Positions 40,455 through 49,848 of a stretch of DNA of 64,000 bases are shown one piece after another. The notes under the pieces were generated by a model. It made no database searches, was not told where the DNA came from, and saw only the letters and a program-made list of their open reading frames with translations. Position 1 is the first letter of the stretch. Each line of letters begins with the position of its first letter. The position numbers and the translations under genes were made by a program. Source of the DNA: Actinoplanes auranticolor (GTDB lineage: Bacteria; Actinomycetota; Actinomycetes; Mycobacteriales; Micromonosporaceae); assembly GCF_018332655.1 (NCBI RefSeq), contig NZ_BOQL01000030.1, forward strand, positions 62,001 through 126,000. The letters run 5' to 3'.

Positions 40455-41993
40455 TTACCGCGAGGTGCGAAGCCAGGCCGCGGTGTCGCGGGGGAGCAGG
40501 CCGTCCCCCGCGATCGGGCCACTGGCCAGCAGCACGTCCCCCTCCGGCAGCCGCGCATCACCCTCCCCCATGGCCACGGCGAGCGTGACCCCGCACCCGC
40601 GCCGGGCCAGCAGCAGCCCGTCCTCCCGCACCGACCACCGGACGGTGTCCTCGGCCGGCAGGAAGCGCCGCAACTCCACCGCCCGCCGCGTCAGCTGCAG
40701 AGTGGACCCCGGATCGGCCTCTTGAGCCTCGACCGACAGATCACCCCACCCCACCGGGACCGGCAGCCACGGCGGCTGAGCGCCGGCCGGGGAGAAGCCG
40801 TACGCACCCGCCGGGTCGAGCGACCACGGCACGGGCACGCGGCAGCCGTCACGGGAGAAGCCGGCCCGGATCCAGGCCGGGTCCTGCCTTGCCGCCACCG
40901 GCACGTCGACCTCGGGCAGCCCCAACTCCTGCCCCTGGTAGAGATAGGCGGAGCCGGGCAGGGCCAGCACAGCGAGGATCGCGGCGCGGGCGCGGGCCGT
41001 GGTGCCGTAGCGCGTCGGGGCGCGCACCACGTCGTGGTTCTCGGCCACCCAGGTCACCGGGGCCGTGCCCGCCGCGTGCGCCAGCAGGTCGGTGCCGGCG
41101 GCCAGCCAGGCATGCGGGTCCCACGGCGCCGTCACGAAGGCGAACGCGAACGCCTGGTGTAGCTCATCCGGACGGACGTACCGGGCCGCGCGGTCCGGGG
41201 TCAGGTTGACCTCGCCGATCAGTTGCCGGGGTGGGTCGTACGAGTCGGCCAGGCGCCGCCACTGCCGGTAGACGTGGTGCACCTCCTCCTGATCACAGGC
41301 GAGGGGGTTGCCGCGCAGCCGCCCCGGTTCGGGGATCACGCCGGCGGGCAGGTCGGGCAGGCCCGGGGCCTTGAACAGGCCGTGGGCCACGTCGATGCGC
41401 AGGCCGTCGACGCCGCGGTCGAACCAGAAGCGCAGCACGTCGGCGAAGAACGGCGCGGTCCGTGGGTCGCGCCAGTTCCAGTCGGGCTGCTCCGGCGCGT
41501 ACAGGTGCAGGTACCACTGCCCGGGGCGGCCGTCGGGTTCGGTGATGCGGGTCCAGGCCGGTCCGCCGAAGACGCTGGGCCAGTTGTTCGGGGGCTCGGT
41601 GCCGCCCGGTCCGCGGCCGTCGGCGAAGTGGAACCGTGCGCGGGCCGGGCTGCCGGGCGTGGCGGCCAGCGCGGCTCGGAACAGAGGATGCGCGGCAGAG
41701 CAGTGGTTGGGCACTACGTCGATGATCACGCGCAGGCCGAGCTCGTGGGCGCGCGCCAGCAGGGCGTCGAACGCGGCGAGGTCGCCGAAGAGGGGGTCGA
41801 CGTCGGTGTAGTCGCTGACGTCGTAGCCGTGGTCGGCCTGCGGTGAGCGCTGAAAGGGCGTCAGCCAGACCGCCCCGGCGCCGAGTCCGGCGACGTGGTC
41901 CAGCCGTGCGGTGATGCCGGGCAGGTCACCGACGCCGTCGCCGCCGGCGTCGGCGTAGGAGCGCGGGTAGATTTGATAGACGACGTCGTTCAT
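40455..41993 (-). CDS. GH13 alpha-glucosidase
   Basis: This is a 512-residue cytosolic GH13 enzyme hydrolysing terminal alpha-1,4 or alpha-1,6 glucosidic bonds of maltodextrins. The typical start VVYQIYPRSYADAGGDGVGDLPGI, DVVPNHCSAAHPLF (region I), GLRIDVAHG with nucleophile Asp201, LIGEVNL with acid/base Glu261 and ENHDVVR with Asp321 are all present. There is no signal peptide, so it acts on imported oligosaccharides produced by the secreted amylopullulanase encoded divergently. ATG 41993 is used; GTG 41999 is an alternative. Confidence 0.92.
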   Translation of the reverse strand: MNDVVYQIYPRSYADAGGDGVGDLPGITARLDHVAGLGAGAVWLTPFQRSPQADHGYDVSDYTDVDPLFGDLAAFDALLARAHELGLRVIIDVVPNHCSAAHPLFRAALAATPGSPARARFHFADGRGPGGTEPPNNWPSVFGGPAWTRITEPDGRPGQWYLHLYAPEQPDWNWRDPRTAPFFADVLRFWFDRGVDGLRIDVAHGLFKAPGLPDLPAGVIPEPGRLRGNPLACDQEEVHHVYRQWRRLADSYDPPRQLIGEVNLTPDRAARYVRPDELHQAFAFAFVTAPWDPHAWLAAGTDLLAHAAGTAPVTWVAENHDVVRAPTRYGTTARARAAILAVLALPGSAYLYQGQELGLPEVDVPVAARQDPAWIRAGFSRDGCRVPVPWSLDPAGAYGFSPAGAQPPWLPVPVGWGDLSVEAQEADPGSTLQLTRRAVELRRFLPAEDTVRWSVREDGLLLARRGCGVTLAVAMGEGDARLPEGDVLLASGPIAGDGLLPRDTAAWLRTSR

Positions 41994-42036
41994 GTCCACA
42001 ATGTTTCCCCGCCGAGACGCTGTAATTGCCTGACAA

Positions 42037-42056
42037 CTTCTGCAAAGTCTTGCAAG
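42037..42056. promoter_or_regulatory. CTTGCAAG-type operators between the starch genes
   Basis: In the 118-bp divergent gap, CTTCTGCAAAG (42037-42047) and the perfect palindrome CTTGCAAG (42049-42056) stand side by side. CTTGCA repeats are the known binding elements of the LacI-type MalR in Streptomyces maltose promoters, so a maltose/starch repressor site is likely. No LacI gene is in the window. Confidence 0.5.
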
Positions 42057-42111
42057 GTCCGTGCGCCGGGGGTTAGCGTGCGTCGTCGCCCCGCCATCGG
42101 AAGGCCTCAAT

Positions 42112-45100
42112 GTGGAAACCCTCCAGCCCGGACGGCGTCTGACGTTCGTCGGGTCCCTCATCCTGGGCGTGCTGCTGAGTATTGCCGCAGTCGTCCCCGC
42201 TTCCGCCGCCCGTCCCGCCGAGCCGTCGGCCGCCGCCCTGGCAAGCTGGGGTTTCGACACCGAGCCGGAGCCCGCCGAGCAGTTCTACTTCGTGCTGCCG
42301 GACCGCTTCGCCAACGGGAACAAGTCCAACGACACCGGCAGGCTGCCCGGTGACCGGCTCGCGACCGGCTTCGACCCGGCCGACAAGGGCTTCTACCACG
42401 GTGGTGACCTGCAGGGGATCATCGACCGGCTGGACTACATCCAGGGCCTGGGCACCACCGCCATCTGGCTCGCCCCGGTCTTCAAGAACCGGCCGGTGCA
42501 GGGCAGTGGCGACGACATCTCGGCCGGCTACCACGGCTACTGGATCACCGATTTCACCCAGGTGGACCCGCACTTCGGCACGAACGCCGACCTGCAGCGG
42601 CTGGTCGACCTCGCGCACCGGCGGGGCATGAAGATCTACCTGGACATCATCGTCAACCACACCGCCGACGTCATCAAGTACGCCGAGAACAAGTACGACT
42701 ACATCGACAAGGCCACGTCCCCGTACGCCGACGCGCAGGGACGCGAGTTCGAGGACCGCAACTACGCCGACGGCAGCCGCGCCTTCCCGAAGCTCGACAA
42801 GGAATCGTTCCCGTACACGCCCGTGCTCGACGGCCAGGACGTGACCGTCAAGAAGCCGGCCTGGCTCAACGACCCGACGATGTACCACAACCGCGGCGAC
42901 TCCACCTTCGTCGGCGAGAACAGCGAGTACGGCGACTTCTTCGGCCTCGACGACCTGTTCACCGAGCGCCCCGAGGTGGTCCGGGGCATGACGAAGATCT
43001 ACGGCGACTGGATCGCCAGGACCGGCATCGACGGGTACCGCCTGGACACCGTCAAGCACACCGGCCTGGACTTCTGGCCGCAGTTCAGCCAGGGCATCGA
43101 CCGGGCCGCCCGCCAGGCCGGCAAGCGCGACTTCTTCATGTTCGGCGAGGTCTACAGCGCCGACCAGGAGGTCCAGTCGACGTACGTGCGCCGCGGCGGC
43201 CTGCCCGCGACCCTGGACTTCTCCTTCCAGGCCGCGGCGAAGTCGTTCGCCGCCGACGGTGGCTCGGCCAGAGCTCTGTCCGACCTGTACGCCGCCGACG
43301 ACCTCTACACCGCCCGCGACACCGGCGCCGACCGGCTGCCGACCTTCCTCGGCAACCACGACATGGGCCGGATCGGCTCGTTCGTCGCCGCCGCCGAGAA
43401 GGACCCCGCCGTCCAGCTGCGCCGCGACCGGCTCGCCCACGAGCTGATGTTCCTCGGCCGCGGCCAGCCGGTCGTCTACTCCGGCGACGAGCAGGGCTTC
43501 ACCGGCCCGGGCGGCGACAAGGACGCCCGGCAGGACATGTTCGCCAACCGGTCGGCGGACTATCTCGACGACGACCTGATCGGCACCGACCGCACCCACG
43601 CGGTCGCCAACTACGAGACCGGCCACCCGCTGTACCGGGCCATCGGCTCGCTCGCCGCGCTGCGGAAGGCCCACCCCGCCCTGCGGGACGGTCTACAGGT
43701 CACCCGGTACGCGGCCGACGGCCCCGGCGTCTTCGCCAGCTCCCGCATCGACCGCAAGTCGCGCACCGAGTACGTGGTCGCGGTCAACAACGCCACCACC
43801 GCGCAGACCGTCACCCTCGACACCTGGACCCCCGCCGGCTCGTTCGCCGGCATCTACGGCGCCACCGGTACGGCGGTCACCGGCGCCGACGGCAAGCTGA
43901 CCGTCACCGTCCCGGCGCTGTCCTCGGTCGTCTACCGGGCCGCGAAGCCGATCGCCCAGGCGTCCGCCGCTCCCACCGTGACGTTCACGGCGCCCAAGGC
44001 CGACGCCCTGGTGCCGACCCGCACCGAGCTGACCGCCACGACCACCGGCGACCCGCTGTCCACGGTCACCTTCGCCGCGCAGGTCGGCTCCGGTCCGTGG
44101 AAGTTGCTCGGCACCGCTGACCGGGCGCCGTACCGGGTCTTCCACGATCTGACCGGACTGGCCGGCGGCACCCCGGTGAAGTACAAGGCGGTGGTCCGTG
44201 ACAGCCGCGGGCGTCTCGCGGTGACGAACACCCGGATCAAGGTCGGCACGCCGCCCGTGACGGCCGGACCGGACTACGCGATCGTGCACTACCAGCGGCC
44301 GGCCGGCGACTACGACGACTGGAGCCTGTACGCCTTCGGCGACGTCGAGACGCCGACCACCTGGCCCGCCGGGCAGCCCTTCGACGGGGTGGACGCGTAC
44401 GGCCGGTTCGCCTGGGTCAAGCTCAAGCCGGGCGCCAAGAACGTCGGCTTCATCGTGGTCGACAAGAACGGCGTCAAGGACGTCGGCGCCGACCGTTTCC
44501 TGGACCCGACGAAGACACCCGAGGTCTGGCTGAAACAGGGGGATCCCACGGTCACCACCACCGGCCCGGCCGTCGAGCAGGACCAGAACACCGCGGTCGT
44601 GCACTACCGGCGCGCCGACGGCGACTACTCCGGCTGGGGTCTGCACGTGTGGGACGGCGCCGCGAACCCGACCGAGTGGTCCGCGCCGCTGCCGCCCGCC
44701 GCGACCGACGCGTTCGGCGTGACGTTCCGGGTGCCGCTGGCCGCCGGGGCGACCGGGCTGAACTACATCATCCACAAGGGCGACACCAAGGACCTGCCCG
44801 GCGACCAGCGGCTCGACCTCGCCGAGGCCGGGCGGGAGGTGTGGCTGCTGTCCGGCGTACCGGATCGGCTGCTGCCCGTGGTCCGCCGAGCCGGCGGCGG
44901 CGTCGCGGACCTGACCGAGTCGAACGCCGTCTGGATCGACCAGCGGACGATCGCCTGGAAGACCGGCACCGGCTCCTCGCTGGAGCCGGTCGGGGCCGGC
45001 ACCGACGGCCGCGTGTACGACCTGGTTCACGCCGCCGAGGGCGGTATGAGCATCGTGGACGGCGAGCTCACCGGCGCCCACGGCACCATCCGGCTCGACG

Positions 45101-47526
45101 CGCGCCGCAACGGGCTCACCGAGGCCCAGCGCGTCGCTGACCCGCACCTGTGGCAGTACCCGGCGTTCCGGCTCAGTGACGTCTCGAAGATCCGGGACGT
45201 GCTGCGCGGCCAGGTCGCGGTGACCGAACGCGACGCCGAGGGCAAGCTGCTCTCCGCGACCGGCGTGCAGACCGCCGGCGCCCTCGACGACGTGTACGCC
45301 CAGGCGGCGCGGGCCGAGCTCGGCGCGACGTTCTCCGGCGGGCGGCCCAGCCTCGCCGTCTGGGCCCCGACCGCCCGGACGGTGTCGCTGGAGCTCTTCG
45401 ACACCCCGGCGGCGACCGCGCGGACGGTCGCGATGACCCGGGACGCCGGCACCGGCGTGTGGTCGGTCCGGGGCGCGAAGGACTGGAAGGGCAAGTACTA
45501 CCGGTACCGGGTCACCGCCTGGCAGCCCGCGGCCGACAAGGTCGTCACCGCCTCGGTCACCGACCCGTACTCCGTGGCCCTGTCGCCGGACTCCACGCAC
45601 ACCCGGATCGCCGACCTCGGCGACCCGGCGCAGACCCCGGCCGGCTGGGCCGGGCTGCGCAAGCCCGCCGCCACCCCGGGCAAGGTGCAGATCTCCGAGC
45701 TGTCCGTCCGGGACTTCTCCATCGCCGACACCACCGTCCCGGCCGCCGCGCGCGGCACCTACCGGGCCTTCACCGACCCGGGCACCGCCGGGATGAAGCA
45801 GCTGCGGGCACTCGCCGCGGCCGGCACCACGCACGTGCACCTGCTGCCGGCCTTCGACTTCGCCACCATCCCGGAGAAGCGCGCCGACCAGCAGCAGCCC
45901 GCCTGCGACCTGGCCGCGCTGCCGCCGGACTCCGCCGAGCAGCAGAAGTGCGTGGCCGCGGTGGCGGCGAAGGACGGCTACAACTGGGGTTACGACCCGC
46001 TGCACTACACGACCCCCGAGGGCGGCTACGCCGTCGACCCGGACGCGCGCACCCGGGAGTTCCGCGAGATGGTCGCCGGGCTCAACCGCGGCGGCCTGCG
46101 GGTGGTCCTGGACGTGGTCTACAACCACACCTCGGCGGCCGGTACCGACCCGCACTCGGTGCTCGACCAGATCGTGCCCGGCTACTACCAGCGGCTGCTG
46201 GAGGACGGCACGGTGGCCGACTCCACCTGCTGCGCCAACACCGCGCCCGAGCACACCATGATGGGCAAGCTCGTCGTCGACTCGCTGGTGACCTGGGCCC
46301 GGGCGTACAAGGTCGACGGTTTCCGCTTCGACCTGATGGGCCACCACCCGAAGGCCAACATCCTGGCCGTGCGGGCCGCCCTCGACAAGCTGACCGTCGC
46401 CCGCGACGGCGTCGACGGCAAGAGCATCTACCTGTACGGCGAGGGCTGGGACTTCGGCGAGGTGGCGGGCGACGCCCGCTTCGTGCAGGCCACCCAGAAG
46501 AACATGGCCGGTACGGGCGTGGCCACGTTCAACGACCGGCTCCGCGACGGCGTCCGTGGTGGCGGCCCGTTCGACGAGAACCCGCGCATCCAGGGCTTCG
46601 GCTCCGGGCTGTTCACCGACCCGAACGGCGACCCGGCCAACGGCACCGCCGCCGAGCAGAAGGCCCGGCTGCTGCACTACCAGGATCTGATCAAGGTCGG
46701 GCTCAGCGGCAACCTGGCCGGCTACCGATTCACCTCCTCGGCCGGTACGCCGGTGACCGGCGCGCAGGTCGACTACAACGGCTCGCCGGCCGGCTACACC
46801 GCGGCGCCGGGCGAGGCGATCACCTACGTGGACGCGCACGACAACGAGATCCTGTTCGACGCGCTGGCGTACAAGCTGCCGCAGCGGACCTCGGCGCTGG
46901 ACCGGGCCAGATCGCAGTCGGTGGCGCTGGCCACGACCGCCCTCGGCCAGGGCCCCGGCTTCGTCACCGCGGGCAGCGAACGGCTGCGCTCGAAGTCGCT
47001 GGACCGTAACTCGTTCAACTCCGGCGACTGGTTCAACCAGATCAGCTGGGACTGCGCGAAGGGCAACGGCTTCGGCCGCGGCCTGCCCTCGGCGGCCGAC
47101 AACGAGGCCAAGTGGCCGTACGCGAAGCCGCTGCTGGCCGACCCGAAGCTGGTCCCCGGCTGCGACGCGGTGAACCTGGCCGACGCCCGCTACCGGGAGC
47201 TGCTCGCGATCCGCAAGTCGTCGCCGGTCTTCGGGCTGCCGACGGCGGCCGAGGTCCAGAAGCGCCTGTCGTTCCCGCTCTCCGGCACCGCCGAGACACC
47301 CGGCGTGATCACCATGCAGCTCGACGGGCGCGGCCTGGACCGCCGCTGGAAGTCGGTCACGGTGATCTTCAACGCCACCCCGGCGGCGGCGACCCAGACC
47401 GTCCCGGCGCTCGAGGGCGCAGCCGTCGGCCTGCACCCGCTGCAGCGCGAGGCGGCGTCGTTCGACCGGGCCACCGGCACCTTCACGGTGCCGGCCCGCA
47501 CCACGGCGGTGTTCGTGCAGCGCTGA
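42112..47526 (+). CDS. secreted amylopullulanase, two GH13 domains
   Basis: This is a giant 1804-residue extracellular enzyme. GTG 42112 (GGAAGG site) leads into a signal peptide (FVGSLILGVLLSIAAVVPASA). Domain 1 (about 55-620) is an alpha-amylase-type GH13 with nucleophile Asp312 (GYRLDTVKH), Glu346 (FGEVYS) and Asp417 (GNHDMGR). Two pullulanase-associated CBM41-like modules follow (about 720-812 and 826-920, each with HYxRxxGDYxxW). Domain 2 (about 1070-1800) is a CBM48-like module plus pullulanase GH13 with YNWGYDP, Asp1407 (FRFDLMG), Glu1444 (YGEGWDF) and Asp1577 (VDAHDNE). Both active sites look complete, so it should cut alpha-1,4 and alpha-1,6 bonds of starch. It resembles the bifunctional amylase/dextrinase of Streptomyces maltose regions. 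Confidence 0.95.
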   Translation: METLQPGRRLTFVGSLILGVLLSIAAVVPASAARPAEPSAAALASWGFDTEPEPAEQFYFVLPDRFANGNKSNDTGRLPGDRLATGFDPADKGFYHGGDLQGIIDRLDYIQGLGTTAIWLAPVFKNRPVQGSGDDISAGYHGYWITDFTQVDPHFGTNADLQRLVDLAHRRGMKIYLDIIVNHTADVIKYAENKYDYIDKATSPYADAQGREFEDRNYADGSRAFPKLDKESFPYTPVLDGQDVTVKKPAWLNDPTMYHNRGDSTFVGENSEYGDFFGLDDLFTERPEVVRGMTKIYGDWIARTGIDGYRLDTVKHTGLDFWPQFSQGIDRAARQAGKRDFFMFGEVYSADQEVQSTYVRRGGLPATLDFSFQAAAKSFAADGGSARALSDLYAADDLYTARDTGADRLPTFLGNHDMGRIGSFVAAAEKDPAVQLRRDRLAHELMFLGRGQPVVYSGDEQGFTGPGGDKDARQDMFANRSADYLDDDLIGTDRTHAVANYETGHPLYRAIGSLAALRKAHPALRDGLQVTRYAADGPGVFASSRIDRKSRTEYVVAVNNATTAQTVTLDTWTPAGSFAGIYGATGTAVTGADGKLTVTVPALSSVVYRAAKPIAQASAAPTVTFTAPKADALVPTRTELTATTTGDPLSTVTFAAQVGSGPWKLLGTADRAPYRVFHDLTGLAGGTPVKYKAVVRDSRGRLAVTNTRIKVGTPPVTAGPDYAIVHYQRPAGDYDDWSLYAFGDVETPTTWPAGQPFDGVDAYGRFAWVKLKPGAKNVGFIVVDKNGVKDVGADRFLDPTKTPEVWLKQGDPTVTTTGPAVEQDQNTAVVHYRRADGDYSGWGLHVWDGAANPTEWSAPLPPAATDAFGVTFRVPLAAGATGLNYIIHKGDTKDLPGDQRLDLAEAGREVWLLSGVPDRLLPVVRRAGGGVADLTESNAVWIDQRTIAWKTGTGSSLEPVGAGTDGRVYDLVHAAEGGMSIVDGELTGAHGTIRLDARRNGLTEAQRVADPHLWQYPAFRLSDVSKIRDVLRGQVAVTERDAEGKLLSATGVQTAGALDDVYAQAARAELGATFSGGRPSLAVWAPTARTVSLELFDTPAATARTVAMTRDAGTGVWSVRGAKDWKGKYYRYRVTAWQPAADKVVTASVTDPYSVALSPDSTHTRIADLGDPAQTPAGWAGLRKPAATPGKVQISELSVRDFSIADTTVPAAARGTYRAFTDPGTAGMKQLRALAAAGTTHVHLLPAFDFATIPEKRADQQQPACDLAALPPDSAEQQKCVAAVAAKDGYNWGYDPLHYTTPEGGYAVDPDARTREFREMVAGLNRGGLRVVLDVVYNHTSAAGTDPHSVLDQIVPGYYQRLLEDGTVADSTCCANTAPEHTMMGKLVVDSLVTWARAYKVDGFRFDLMGHHPKANILAVRAALDKLTVARDGVDGKSIYLYGEGWDFGEVAGDARFVQATQKNMAGTGVATFNDRLRDGVRGGGPFDENPRIQGFGSGLFTDPNGDPANGTAAEQKARLLHYQDLIKVGLSGNLAGYRFTSSAGTPVTGAQVDYNGSPAGYTAAPGEAITYVDAHDNEILFDALAYKLPQRTSALDRARSQSVALATTALGQGPGFVTAGSERLRSKSLDRNSFNSGDWFNQISWDCAKGNGFGRGLPSAADNEAKWPYAKPLLADPKLVPGCDAVNLADARYRELLAIRKSSPVFGLPTAAEVQKRLSFPLSGTAETPGVITMQLDGRGLDRRWKSVTVIFNATPAAATQTVPALEGAAVGLHPLQREAASFDRATGTFTVPARTTAVFVQR

Positions 47527-47568
47527 TCCGCTCCGGACTGACCGCCTGCCGGTGGTCACCCTGGCTGC

Positions 47569-48278
47569 ATGGGTGACTACCGGCAGGCGTACGAGCGCAG
47601 TCTCCGCGACCCCGAGGGCTTCAGGCGCGACGCCGCCCGGGCCATCGACTGGGACACCCCACCGGACCGGATCTTCGACACTCGGTGGTTCCCCGGCGCT
47701 CGGCTCAACACCTGCCACAACGCCCTGGACCGGCACGTGGCCGGCGGGCGGGGCGATCAGGCCGCCCTGATCCACGACAGCCCGGTGACCAGGACACTGC
47801 GCACGTACACGTACCGGGAGCTGCGCGACGAGGTGGCGCTGTTCGCGGGCGCCCTGCGGCGGCTCGGCGTCGGCCCGGTCGACCGCGTGGTCGTCTACAT
47901 GGCCATGGTCCCGGAGGCGGTCATCGCCATGCTGGCCTGCGCCCGTCTCGGCGCGATCCACTCCGTCGTCTTCGGCGGCTCCGGCGCGCCGGAGCTCGCG
48001 GCGCGCATCAAGACGCCCGGCCCAAGGTGATCGTGGCCGGCCCGGGCGACGTCTTCTGGGCCGCGTCCGACGTGGGCTGGGTCGTCGGCCACTCGTACAT
48101 CGTGTACGCACCCCTGCTCACCGGCGCCACCACCGTGCTGTACGAGGGCAAGCCGGTCGGCACCCCGGACGCGGGCGCGTTCTGGCGGGTGGTGGCCGAC
48201 GGCACCCCGGAGCCGGTCCCCTCGACCATCGAGGACCCGGCCGTCCTCGACACCCTGCGCCCGATCCTCACCGACTGA
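47569..48278 (+). pseudogene. prpE: propionyl-CoA synthetase remnant
   Basis: The first 147 codons match the N-terminus of PrpE-type acyl-CoA synthetases (YRQAYERSLRDPEGFRRDAARAIDWDTPPDRI, YTYRELRDEVALFAGALRRLGV, CARLGAIHSVVFGG). A lost base near 48010 shifts the frame; in the next frame DARPKVIVA continues the family. Then the gene jumps to GPGDVFWAASDVGWVVGHSYIVYAPLL ... TPDAGAFWRVVAD, skipping the ATP-binding region, and near 48203 jumps again to the extreme C-terminus PVPSTIEDPAVLD. About two thirds of a normal 630-residue enzyme is missing, including the adenylate core. It cannot be functional. Confidence 0.88.
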
Positions 48279-48305
48279 TCAGGTGTCTCACCACTGATCA
48301 GGTGT
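48274..48305. repeat. 13-bp direct repeat ACTGATCAGGTGT
   Basis: Two perfect copies, 48274-48286 and 48293-48305, sit 19 bp apart at the end of the prpE remnant and the 3' end of the convergent methyltransferase gene. Local duplication during decay of prpE is the simplest explanation. Confidence 0.85.
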
Positions 48306-49797
48306 TGAGCGGTCGCCGGGCGACCAGCAGGACGTGGGTGACCGGCCAGTCCAGCGGCGTACCGTCGGGTGCGGCCAGCGACGCCACCGGGGCGATGCGG
48401 TTGTCGATGATCCAGTCGTTGCGGGAGGTGCCCGAGGCCGGGTCGACCTCGAAGCCGACGTCGGCCAGCAGCGACTTCCAGTCCGCGTACTCCAGTCCGC
48501 AGAACTGCTCGTGGGTCTCCGACAGCCAGTTGTCGGCGTAGTCCTTGCGGGTCAGGTAGTCCATCGCGGCGCCCAGGGTGAGCTCGACCGCGTCGCCGGC
48601 CGGGGCGTACGTGAACGGGAAGCGGAAGTCGACGGCGAACTGGTCCAGGCGGGCCCGGGTCGACAGGCCGCCCACGTACGCCGCGACCTCCTCGGGGGAC
48701 AGCCCGGCCAGGTCCTCGCGGGCGGCCGCCGGGTTGGCGCCGTCGGTGGCGTCCAGGGTCAGGCGGACCCGGCGGTCGCGGCCGTCCGGGCCGCAGACGT
48801 CGCTGTTGATCCACACGCCGCCCGGCGCGGTGTGGTCGTAGATGGCCTGGGCGAACCGCCGCAGCGACTCCCAGCGGTCGCCGTAGGACCAGATCTCGTG
48901 GGTCAGCGCGAACGTGAGCGTCGTGTCGATCGAACGCTCCGGGAAGATCGCGCCGCCCAGCACGTTGCGGCGGTAGAAGAACACGTTGGCGTTGTCGAAG
49001 ACCCCCTGGGCCTTCTTGTGCACGCACTCCTCGAACAGGTGCCGGGCGATCTCCACGCCGATCAGGTCGCTCTCGCGCAGCGCCGGGTCGCGGTCGGCCA
49101 GCTCCAGCACCGCGCCCGCGCCGCAGCCGATGTCGACGATCCGGCCCGGCCGTACGTGCCGGTGGACCTGCTGCCACTTGCGGGCCGCGCTGTCGGCGAA
49201 CGCCTCGACGTAGGTGCGGTAGTTGCGGGTCGCGGTGAGCCCGCCCTCCGCGCCCACCACCGGGTCGTTGACCACCGTGCGCACGCTCTCCACCAGCTGG
49301 TAGCGGTCGAAGACGTCGACGGTGGCCGGATGGGCCAGGTCCTGCCAGCTCTCGTCGCCGGCGGCCAGCCGCAGCAGGACGTCCCACGGGCGGGCCGGTT
49401 CCGGTGTGCTCTCCGCCTCCACGCCGGCGATGGCGAAACCCAGCGCCGTGTAGAGCGCTGCGACGGCCGGCGTGGAGCACGCCACCACCGTGTTCGCCGG
49501 GGTCAGCTCCAGGCCGGTCGCCACCGTGATGTTCTTCAGCGTCACCTCGGCGAAGCGCTCGGTCGGCGCGGTGTCGAACACCGGCACGACCACCGAGCGC
49601 AGGCCGGTCAGCACGCTGAAACGCTCGATGGCCGCCTCGCGGCGGTGGTACGGCACCGGATTACGTTTCGTGTTCTCGTGGTTCGCCGACGTCACCGCCC
49701 AGACAATGGTCACATCCGGCCACCGCTGCAGGTACTCGGCCTGGAAGCGGGTAAGGACGTGGTGGCGGCCCGGGAAGAGCAAGAAGGTTGTTTCCAC
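48298..49797 (-). CDS. nucleotidyltransferase-like domain fused to SAM methyltransferase
   Basis: This is a 499-residue protein from GTG 49797. The first 150 residues look like an adenylyl/cytidylyltransferase (NMNAT) fold: FLLFPGRHHVLTRFQAEYL stands where the GRFxPxHxGH nucleotide loop would be, and TSANHENTKRNPVPYHRREAAIERF resembles the S-x-x-x-T-x-x-N-P-x-x-x-x-x-R block. Residues about 220-330 form a SAM-binding Rossmann domain (GRIVDIGCGAGAVLELADRDPALRESDLIGVEIA). A C-terminal 150 residues (MDYLTRKDYADNWLSETHEQFCGLEYADWKSLLADVGFEV) complete a methyltransferase. Whether the first domain is catalytic is uncertain because HxGH is altered. It is divergent from the NADH dehydrogenase gene with only 51 bp between. 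Confidence 0.75.
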   Translation of the reverse strand: METTFLLFPGRHHVLTRFQAEYLQRWPDVTIVWAVTSANHENTKRNPVPYHRREAAIERFSVLTGLRSVVVPVFDTAPTERFAEVTLKNITVATGLELTPANTVVACSTPAVAALYTALGFAIAGVEAESTPEPARPWDVLLRLAAGDESWQDLAHPATVDVFDRYQLVESVRTVVNDPVVGAEGGLTATRNYRTYVEAFADSAARKWQQVHRHVRPGRIVDIGCGAGAVLELADRDPALRESDLIGVEIARHLFEECVHKKAQGVFDNANVFFYRRNVLGGAIFPERSIDTTLTFALTHEIWSYGDRWESLRRFAQAIYDHTAPGGVWINSDVCGPDGRDRRVRLTLDATDGANPAAAREDLAGLSPEEVAAYVGGLSTRARLDQFAVDFRFPFTYAPAGDAVELTLGAAMDYLTRKDYADNWLSETHEQFCGLEYADWKSLLADVGFEVDPASGTSRNDWIIDNRIAPVASLAAPDGTPLDWPVTHVLLVARRPLNT

Positions 49798-49848
49798 GAG
49801 GTCGTTGATACCGTACGGAGACGCCGACCACGAGCAGCGGAGACTGTG

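Noticed and set aside
43693..48111. Very long open frame (1472 codons) on the minus strand opposite the amylopullulanase.
   Set aside because: It is the mirror frame of a high-GC gene; the product is Gly/Arg/Val-rich without any domain, while the plus strand encodes two complete GH13 enzymes.
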